From Alphaproteobacteria bacterium (lineage in GTDB: Bacteria; Pseudomonadota; Alphaproteobacteria; ATCC43930; CGMCC-115725): DNA of 6,199 nt. Each line of letters starts with the position of its first letter. Within the stretch, counting starts at the first letter, position 1. Of this stretch, positions 1 through 4,841 are shown piece after piece. The notes under the pieces are model-generated. The model was not told where the DNA came from, did not search any database, and saw only the letters and a program-made list of their open reading frames with translations. The stretch covers positions 1 to 6,199 of the forward strand of contig JASHRZ010000464.1 in NCBI GenBank assembly GCA_030037055.1, given 5' to 3'. The translations under genes were made by a program, and so were the position numbers.

Positions 1-529
1 ATGCCATAGGTCGTCCGCCCCATCTGGCCGGGGATGGTGCCGATATAGGGCTCAAAGCGCTGCCAGAGCGCCGGAACGCCGGCGATCGTCTCGTCATTGT
101 AGCGCTCGCTGAGGCCGGCGATGAGCAGCGGCTTGCCGGTCTCAAAACGCGGCGGCTCAAGCGTCGCAAAGAGGCTCTCGTCATCTTGATCGGCTCCACG
201 AGGTCGATGGTGTCAAGCCGGCGCTGCGCGCGAATTGCTTCGCGGGTCGCCCCGAACTGGTCGCGGAACGCCCGGGTGAACGCCTGGTGGGATCCGTAAC
301 CCGCATCCAAGGCGACCGCCAGGATGTCGGGCGCGCCCACGGCCAGCGATCGCGCCGCTTGGCTCGGCCGCGCACGTAGCGCATGACCGAGCGTCCGGTC
401 GCCGCGCCGAAGGCGCGAGACGCCGGCAATAGCCGCGATCTCTTCGAGCGTGATGTCGCTCGCGAAATGGCTTTCGAGGAACCAGAGCGCCTTTTCCACC
501 GGGTTCACAGGGGCTCTCGCGCAGGACAT
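1..529 (-). pseudogene. AraC-family regulator with GyrI-like effector domain, frame-disrupted and cut by the window edge
   Basis: Reading from an ATG at 529 (weak AAGAGAG just upstream), frame 1 gives the first helix-turn-helix of an AraC regulator, with EKALWFLESHF and ITLEEIAAIAGVSR. At about 413-421 the homology jumps to another frame (RAFGAATGRSVMRYVRGR, 417-364). It then returns to the first frame at about 364 (SQAARSLAVGAPDILAVAL, then GYGSHQAFTRAFRDQFGA, the classical second helix-turn-helix). At about 182 it shifts again into a frame reading DESLFATLEPPRFETGKPLL, then WQRFEPYIGTIPGQMGRTTY, which resembles the GyrI-like small-molecule-binding domain found C-terminal in this regulator type. 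Compared with the family pattern, about 17 nt appear lost between GVSR and RAFG, about 7 nt after RGR, and one base at the domain junction (inference). The first two losses together keep frame, but they scramble the first recognition helix. The family binds promoters as a transcription factor; this copy is probably non-functional unless the lesions are sequence errors. The C-terminus lies outside the window. Confidence 0.8.
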
Positions 530-597
530 CGCTCTCTTATGGCGGATGCCCTCTCGCGCTTGATCGCGGTTGCGGCTGCGGCAGGCTCGCGCCGAAG

Positions 598-1938
598 TTA
601 AGCCCCCGCCAGCGTCATGCCGTCGATGCGCAGCGTCGGCGCGTCGATGCCGGTCTTGAACTCGAGGTCGCTCGCGGCGGCGAGATGGAGGAAGATGTCC
701 TTGAGATTGCCCGCCACCGTCACCTCGCTGACGGGATAGGCAAGCTCGCCGCCCTCGATCCAGAAGCCGGCGGCGCCGCGGCTGTAATCGCCGGTGACGC
801 CGTTCACCCCCATGCCCATCAGCTCCGTGACGTAGAACCCTGCCCGAATGTCGCCGATCAGCTCCTGCGCTGTCACCGGGCCGGGCTCGAGCCAGAGATT
901 GGCCGGCATCGGGCCCGGCGGCCCCGAGGTGCCGCGGCTGGCATGGCCGGTGCTCTTGAGCTTGAGCTGGCGCGCCGAGGCAAGGTCGAGCAGCCAGGTG
1001 GTCAGCACGCCGTCCTCGATGATGGCGCGCCGCCGATTGGCGATGCCCTCGCCGTCGAACGGCTTGGAGCGGAGGCCTCGCTTCTTGTGCGGGTCGTCGA
1101 TCACCGTCACGCCGGCGGGGAAGATGCGCTGGCCGAGCTTGTCCTTGAGGAAGCTCGTGCCGCGCGCCACCGCGGGGCCGCTGATGGCGCTGGCGAGATG
1201 GCGCAGCAGGCTCGAGGCGATACGCGGGTCAAACACCACCGGCACTTGGCAGGTGGCGATCTTGCGCGCGCCCAGCCGGCGCACCGCGCGCGTGCCGGCC
1301 TCGCGGCCGACGTCGGCGGGATCGCGCAGATCGCCGGCATGGACGGCGCTGGTGAAGGCATAGTCGCGCTCCATCGCCGTGCCTTCGCCGGCAAGCACGC
1401 TGACGCTGAGCGAATGGCCGGTGCTGGCATAGAAGCCGGCAAAACCGTTGGAGGCGGCCATGGCCACGCGCGAGCGGCCCCAGCCGGCTTCCGCGCCTTC
1501 GGAGTTGGTGACGCCGGGCACGGCGCGCGCCGCATCCTCGGCCGCGGCAGCGCGCTCGATCAGGCGCTCGGGCGTGGGTTCCTCCGCATCGACCATGTCG
1601 AGCTCGGGCCAGCTTCGCGCGATCTGCTCGGGCTCGGCGAGGCCGCAATAGGGGTCTTCCGGCACCGCCTTTGCCATGGCGATGGCGCGCTCGACCAGCG
1701 CCTCGGTCTCGCCGCTGCCCCGGTCGTTGGACGAGACGATCGCTTGGCGCTTGCCGATGAAGACGCGCAAGCCGAGATCGTAGCTTTCCGCCCGCTCGAG
1801 CTTCTCGGTGCGGCCCAGGCGCTGCGCATGCGACAGCGAGACGCCCTCGAACAGGACGGCATCGGCCTGGTCGGCGCCGGCGCGGCGCGCCTTGGCGATG
1901 AGATCGCCGAGAAAGGCGAGGGCGGTGTCTTGCGGCAT
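598..1938 (-). CDS. pmbA: PmbA (TldE) subunit of the TldD/PmbA metalloprotease
   Basis: A 446-residue protein, close to the roughly 450 residues usual for PmbA. PmbA pairs with TldD in a cytoplasmic protease that in enterobacteria matures microcin B17 and degrades CcdA; the TldD partner carries the HExxxH zinc site, which PmbA lacks, and none is visible here. Recognisable blocks are the N-terminal ADQADAVLFEG and RAESYDLGLRVFIG, the central VVFDPRIASSLLRHLASAISG, GTSFLKDKLGQRIF and DDPHKKRGLRSKPFDGEG, and the C-terminal MGMGVNGVTGDYSRGAAGFW (ending near residue 393) and PVSEVTVAGNLKDIF (about 402-416). The frame stays open far upstream to 2739, but family length and the start of homology place the start at ATG 1938; a poor GGGA lies 6 nt before it. 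It follows the amidohydrolase gene in the same direction after 59 nt, so co-transcription is likely. A TATAGC string in that gap could be a weak -10, but no good -35 accompanies it. No tldD is in the window. Confidence 0.93.
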   Translation of the reverse strand: MPQDTALAFLGDLIAKARRAGADQADAVLFEGVSLSHAQRLGRTEKLERAESYDLGLRVFIGKRQAIVSSNDRGSGETEALVERAIAMAKAVPEDPYCGLAEPEQIARSWPELDMVDAEEPTPERLIERAAAAEDAARAVPGVTNSEGAEAGWGRSRVAMAASNGFAGFYASTGHSLSVSVLAGEGTAMERDYAFTSAVHAGDLRDPADVGREAGTRAVRRLGARKIATCQVPVVFDPRIASSLLRHLASAISGPAVARGTSFLKDKLGQRIFPAGVTVIDDPHKKRGLRSKPFDGEGIANRRRAIIEDGVLTTWLLDLASARQLKLKSTGHASRGTSGPPGPMPANLWLEPGPVTAQELIGDIRAGFYVTELMGMGVNGVTGDYSRGAAGFWIEGGELAYPVSEVTVAGNLKDIFLHLAAASDLEFKTGIDAPTLRIDGMTLAGA

Positions 1939-1997
1939 GGCGATTCCCGAGGCGAGCTGCCCCTCTGCACGAGCTATATGGGTGTCGGCGGCGGCGG

Positions 1998-2981
1998 TTA
2001 CAGCTTGAAGACGCGCTGCGCCGTGCCGCCGCGCACCGCCGCGCGCTGGCCCGGCGGCAGCGCGTCGACGCGGGCGAGGCAGCCCTTCATGTCGCCGATA
2101 TTGTGCGGGTAGTCCGATCCGTACATCACATGGTCCTCGCCACCCACCTTGAGGCAGAGCTCGAGCGCCTCCTGGCGGTAGGTGACGCTGTCGTAATAGA
2201 TCTGGCGCAGATAGTCGCTGGGCGGCCGCTCGGTCTTGGTGCGGCAGGCTTTCATGTTCGTAAAGCAGATGTCGAGCCGGCCCACGAGATAGGGCAGCGC
2301 CGCGCCGGCATGCGAGGCGATCAGCTTTAACCCGGGGTAGCGTTCGAAGAAGCCGTCGAAGCACATCCGCGCCACGGCGAGGCTGGTATCGAACATGAAG
2401 CCGATCGAGGCAATAAGGTTGAACTGCCGCAGATCCATCTCCGGCGTGCCCGGCGGCGCCGTCGGATGCACCAGCACCGGCAGGGCGCGGCGGTCGATCT
2501 CCTGCCACACCGGCGCGAAATAGGGATCGGTGAGCGAGCGGCCAGCGATATTGGCGAGCACCATGACGCCGACCGCGCCGGCATCGCAGGCGCGGTTCAG
2601 CTCGGCCACGGCGCGCGCCGGATATTCCCACGGCAGCGAGGCCAGCCAGCGGATGCGGCCGGGATAGGCTTTCTCGGCGCGCGCCATGTCGGCATTGGCG
2701 ATGCGTGCCGCCTCGAGGCTCACTTCCTCGCCGCCCCAATAGACGTTGGGGCAGGTGAGCGACAGGATGGCGAGGTCGACCTTGGCCGTGTCCATGGCCG
2801 CGATGCGCTCGTCATAGTCGAAATGGCCGGGCTGCGGCGTCATGAACGGCGCGCCGTCGAGGAAGATGCCCTCTGGCGCGTCCATGCTTTTCCTCACCTC
2901 GTAGCGCGGCTTGCCGTGGCGGCGCAGCAGCTCGAGCCACTCCTTGTTGAGCATGTGCGTATGCACGTCGATGACCGGCAT
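1998..2981 (-). CDS. Amidohydrolase-family protein, ACMSD-like (Amidohydro_2) metal-dependent hydrolase or decarboxylase
   Basis: A 327-residue TIM-barrel metalloenzyme. The visible metal-site ligands follow the pattern of the ACMSD subfamily: H7 and H9 in IDVHTHM at the N-terminus, H172 in VLVHPTAPPG, H224 in LIASHAGAALPYLVGRLD, and D290 in VMYGSDYPHNIGDM. Relatives include 2-amino-3-carboxymuconate-semialdehyde decarboxylase and other non-oxidative decarboxylases or hydrolases that use one divalent metal in the cytoplasm; the substrate here cannot be read from sequence. The start at 2981 is chosen over an in-frame ATG at 3080 because GGGAGGG lies 5 nt upstream of it and the HxH strand begins at residue 5, as in the family. 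The extra 33 residues from 3080 would be basic and unlike the family. The gene is divergent from the pirin gene (130 nt between starts) and upstream of pmbA. Family assignment is firm; the reaction is not. Confidence 0.9.
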   Translation of the reverse strand: MPVIDVHTHMLNKEWLELLRRHGKPRYEVRKSMDAPEGIFLDGAPFMTPQPGHFDYDERIAAMDTAKVDLAILSLTCPNVYWGGEEVSLEAARIANADMARAEKAYPGRIRWLASLPWEYPARAVAELNRACDAGAVGVMVLANIAGRSLTDPYFAPVWQEIDRRALPVLVHPTAPPGTPEMDLRQFNLIASIGFMFDTSLAVARMCFDGFFERYPGLKLIASHAGAALPYLVGRLDICFTNMKACRTKTERPPSDYLRQIYYDSVTYRQEALELCLKVGGEDHVMYGSDYPHNIGDMKGCLARVDALPPGQRAAVRGGTAQRVFKL

Positions 2982-2986
2982 GAGCG

Positions 2987-2993
2987 CCCTCCC
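2987..2993 (-). promoter_or_regulatory. Ribosome binding site that fixes the amidohydrolase start
   Basis: GGGAGGG on the minus strand, 5 nt before the ATG at 2981. It decides between this start and the in-frame upstream ATG at 3080, which has no comparable site. Confidence 0.75.
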
Positions 2994-3099
2994 GTCGCCG
3001 CGGACGCTAGCGCACGGAAAAATGCTTGGCCAGCGCGCGCCCTCTCTCTTCTTCCTGTTAATTTTCCTCGCCGGTCCCATCTATTCGAGGTAGCCGCGC

Positions 3100-3108
3100 G
3101 GGGAGGGG
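3100..3108 (+). promoter_or_regulatory. Ribosome binding site of the pirin gene
   Basis: GGGGAGGGG ends 3 nt before the ATG at 3112, with GGAG repeated within it. It supports this start codon for the pirin-family gene. Confidence 0.65.
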
Positions 3109-3111
3109 AGC

Positions 3112-4023
3112 ATGAGCTGGCAACCGACGCAGGAGCCCGAGATCGAGCCGGCACCGGGCGCCGTCGAGACGGTGATCGTGCCGCGCGCGCGCGATCTCGG
3201 CGACGGCTTCGTGGTCGGCCGCGTCCTGCCTTTCGCCCGGCGCCGCATGCTCGGCCCTTTCATCTTTTTCGACGCCATGGGGCCGACGTCGTTCGCCGCC
3301 GGCCGCGGCCTCGACGTCCGGCCGCATCCGCATATCGGCCTCGCCACGCTGACCTATCTCTTCGACGGCGAGATCCTGCACCGCGACAGCCTCGGCAACG
3401 TGCAGCCGATCCGGCCGGGCGAGGTCAACTGGATGACCGCCGGCAGCGGCATCGCCCATTCCGAGCGCACCGACGCTGCGCTGCGGCAGAAGCCGTCGCG
3501 GCTCCACGGTATCCAGTCCTGGGTGGCGCTGCCACGGCGCTTCGAGGAGACAGCGCCCTCCTTCGCCCATCACGCGCGGGCGAGCCTGCCGGTGATCGAG
3601 GGCGAAGGCAAAAGCGTGCGGCTCATCGCCGGCAGCTTCGGCGCCAAGCGCGCGCCGGTCGAGACCTTCTCGCCCATGCTCTATGCCGATGCGGCGCTCG
3701 GTCCTGGCGCGCGGCTCGCCCTGCCGGCCAAGCACGAGGAACGCGGCGCCTACATCGTCGAGGGCAGCGTCACCATCGCCGGCGAGGGCCATGCGCCGGG
3801 CCGGCTTCTGGTCTTCCGGCCCAAGGCGGAGATCGTCATCACCGCGCCCAGGGGCGCGCGGCTGATGCTGCTCGGCGGCGCCCCGCTGGACGGGCCGCGG
3901 CATATCTGGTGGAACTTCGTCTCCGGCTCTGAGGAGCGCATCGAGGCGGCCAAGGCCGATTGGAAGGAAGGCCGCTTTCCATCCGTGGTGGGTGATGGCG
4001 AGATCGTTCGGCTGCCAGAATGA
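3112..4023 (+). CDS. Pirin-family bicupin protein
   Basis: A 303-residue protein, slightly longer than the 230-290 residues common for bacterial pirins. The N-terminal cupin carries the full family metal site: H72 and H74 in VRPHPHIGLATLTYLFDGE, and H116 and E118 in WMTAGSGIAHSERT, matching the three His and one Glu that bind iron in human pirin. Also typical are LGPFIFFDAMGP (47-58) and HRDSLGNVQPIRPGEVNW (90-107). The C-terminal cupin begins around residue 200 (EERGAYIVEGSVTIAGEG) and ends with the family's GPRHIWWNFVSGSEERIEAA. Some bacterial pirins have quercetin dioxygenase activity, while others modulate central-metabolism enzymes; which applies here is unknown. It is cytoplasmic, with no signal peptide. 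It is preceded by GGGGAGGGG and followed 82 nt later by the disrupted cheZ-like gene on the same strand. The frame is intact with no missing key residue. Confidence 0.92.
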   Translation: MSWQPTQEPEIEPAPGAVETVIVPRARDLGDGFVVGRVLPFARRRMLGPFIFFDAMGPTSFAAGRGLDVRPHPHIGLATLTYLFDGEILHRDSLGNVQPIRPGEVNWMTAGSGIAHSERTDAALRQKPSRLHGIQSWVALPRRFEETAPSFAHHARASLPVIEGEGKSVRLIAGSFGAKRAPVETFSPMLYADAALGPGARLALPAKHEERGAYIVEGSVTIAGEGHAPGRLLVFRPKAEIVITAPRGARLMLLGGAPLDGPRHIWWNFVSGSEERIEAAKADWKEGRFPSVVGDGEIVRLPE

Positions 4024-4032
4024 ACGGCGCGC

Positions 4033-4064
4033 TTAACGCCGGCTTAAAGGCGCCCCGCTATGAT
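4033..4064 (+). promoter_or_regulatory. Possible promoter upstream of the cheZ-like gene
   Basis: TATGAT at 4059-4064 is one mismatch from the consensus -10 and sits about 40 nt before the ATG at 4106. The nearest -35-like string, TTAACG at 4033-4038, is 20 nt away, longer than the usual 16-18. It would let the cheZ-like gene be transcribed separately from the pirin gene. Judged by eye only. Confidence 0.3.
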
Positions 4065-4093
4065 CCCGGCGTTTCAACGCGCGGCCCGAGGTC

Positions 4094-4099
4094 AAGGAG
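4094..4099 (+). promoter_or_regulatory. Ribosome binding site of the cheZ-like gene
   Basis: A consensus AAGGAG lies 6 nt before the ATG at 4106, marking this as the original start of the now interrupted reading frame. Confidence 0.7.
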
Positions 4100-4105
4100 C
4101 AGGCA

Positions 4106-4692
4106 ATGGACGCCGACGAAGGCACCGGCCTGCCGCGCCTCGTGAGCGAGGCCGTCCCGCGCGTACTTCGCTGGCATGTTCGCAGAGCTCACCGCTTCGT
4201 CGACCGCCGGATCGCGGAGCTCAGCGCTGAAATCCACGCCACCGTCGAGATGGTCGATTTCAGCGAGACCAATCTGACGCAGCAGCTGGCGCACATGCAT
4301 CAGCAGCTCGCGTGCGTGGTGGCGCTGCCGGCGGCGGCGACGCGCAATTCCGGCAGCGAGCTGGCAGGCGTGGTGCACGCGAGCGAGGACGCCGCCAACC
4401 GCATCATAACGGCGGCCCGCCGCGCTTGACCAACCGAGCCCCAGCCGGCGATCCGCGAGCAGGTGAACGCCATCTTCGAGGCTTGCGCCTTCCAGGATCT
4501 GACCGGTCAGCGCATGCGCCGCGTGCTCGACCAGCTCATGCGCTCGAGCGCATGCTGGCGCATCTGGCGGAGCATGGCCACCATCGGGACGATCCTGACA
4601 TTCCGCACGATCCGATCCGCCTCACTCTCGAGATCAATAACAGCGGCCCCGATCTCGCGCAGAACGAGATCGACTGGCTGATGGCGCGGTAA
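4106..4692 (+). pseudogene. cheZ: CheZ-family chemotaxis protein phosphatase, interrupted by a stop and a frameshift
   Basis: CheZ dephosphorylates CheY-P in chemotaxis. From ATG 4106 the frame gives a helical N-terminal region (VDRRIAELSAEIHATVEMVD, then ASEDAANRIITAARRA) and stops at TGA 4427-4429. The same frame reopens at once and contains AIREQVNAIFEACAFQDLTGQRMRRVLDQL. QDLTGQ is the CheZ active-site motif, whose D and Q correspond to the catalytic Asp and Gln of the family. At about 4541-4543 the homology moves to another frame, as if one base were lost. That frame reads LERMLAHLAEHG, a charged linker, and finally GPDLAQNEIDWLMAR before TAA at 4690-4692, a tail resembling the C-terminal helix of alphaproteobacterial CheZ proteins. 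Joined, the product would be about 195 residues, a plausible full length. No other chemotaxis gene lies in the window. Two lesions suggest a pseudogene; sequencing error remains possible. The codons on both sides look normal, so any decay is recent (inference). Confidence 0.78.
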
Positions 4693-4724
4693 AATCGCGC
4701 AGCGAGTTTATCCGGCCAACCCGG

Positions 4725-4743
4725 CCGACCGCATTGCGGTCGG
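4725..4743. repeat. Inverted repeat, 8-bp stem with 3-nt loop
   Basis: CCGACCGC, ATT, GCGGTCGG forms a perfect stem 33 nt after the cheZ-like stop. No T-run follows on the plus strand, so a terminator role for the upstream gene is possible but not typical. Confidence 0.6.
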
Positions 4744-4753
4744 TCGCGGAGGA

Positions 4754-4774
4754 TTCGATCGCAGAGCGATCGAA
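4754..4774. repeat. Inverted repeat, 9-bp stem with 3-nt loop
   Basis: TTCGATCGC, AGA, GCGATCGAA is a perfect palindrome in the convergent intergenic region. It could be an extragenic palindromic element or a protein binding site; only one copy is in the window. Confidence 0.6.
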
Positions 4775-4779
4775 CGGTT

Positions 4780-4791
4780 GCCGGCGCCGGC
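4780..4791. repeat. Perfect 12-bp GC palindrome
   Basis: GCCGGCGCCGGC reads the same on both strands, between the 9-bp-stem repeat and the ubiD terminator. Such strings arise by chance in high-GC DNA, so meaning is uncertain. Confidence 0.4.
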
Positions 4792-4810
4792 GGTTGCTCT
4801 TGCAAGCGCG

Positions 4811-4832
4811 AAAGCCCGCGCCTTGCGGGCTT
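4811..4832 (-). terminator. Likely intrinsic terminator of ubiD
   Basis: Downstream of the ubiD stop, the minus strand reads AAGCCCGC, AAGGC, GCGGGCTT and one more T. This is an 8-bp GC-rich stem with a 5-nt loop and a short T-run, starting about 10 nt past the stop codon. The T-run is short, so efficiency is uncertain; the stem also works in the plus direction. Confidence 0.55.
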
Positions 4833-4841
4833 GCCTCGCCG

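Larger units (their letters stand above)
2982..3111. promoter_or_regulatory. Divergent intergenic region between amidohydrolase and pirin genes
   Basis: These 130 nt separate the starts of two divergently oriented genes, so promoters for both must lie here or inside the genes. It holds the only AT-richer stretches nearby (3017-3024 and 3056-3066) and a palindrome, CGCTAGCG, at 3005-3012. On the plus strand TTAATT (3058-3063) with TATTCG (3082-3087) at 18 nt spacing is the best promoter-like pair for the pirin gene, but it is weak. No convincing pair was found for the minus strand. The regulatory role is inferred from gene layout, not from a clear motif. Confidence 0.35.

Noticed and set aside
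685..2112. 475-codon open frame on the plus strand
   Set aside because: It lies antisense to pmbA, has a low-complexity A/R/G/H-rich composition and no recognisable domain. It is a shadow of G/C-biased codons.
1939..2739. N-terminal extension of pmbA to a 713-residue protein
   Set aside because: The extra 267 residues are arginine-rich shadow sequence overlapping the amidohydrolase in another frame. PmbA homology and normal length begin at 1938.
2982..3080. Longer amidohydrolase starting at 3080
   Set aside because: The added residues are basic and unlike the family, and a strong ribosome binding site marks the start at 2981.
2466..3932. 488-codon open frame on the plus strand across the amidohydrolase and pirin genes
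   Set aside because: It is antisense to one real gene and out of frame with the other, with arginine-rich composition in the pirin part. It cannot be real alongside two clear family members.
4312..4692. Independent 126-residue gene overlapping the cheZ-like gene
   Set aside because: Only its last 50 or so codons carry CheZ homology; the earlier part is an out-of-frame shadow of the QDLTGQ region. It is the shifted tail of the broken gene.
4106..4692. Programmed frameshift or stop-codon readthrough in the cheZ-like gene
   Set aside because: No slippery heptamer is seen at 4541-4545, no recoding structure was recognised at the TGA, and two separate events would be needed.
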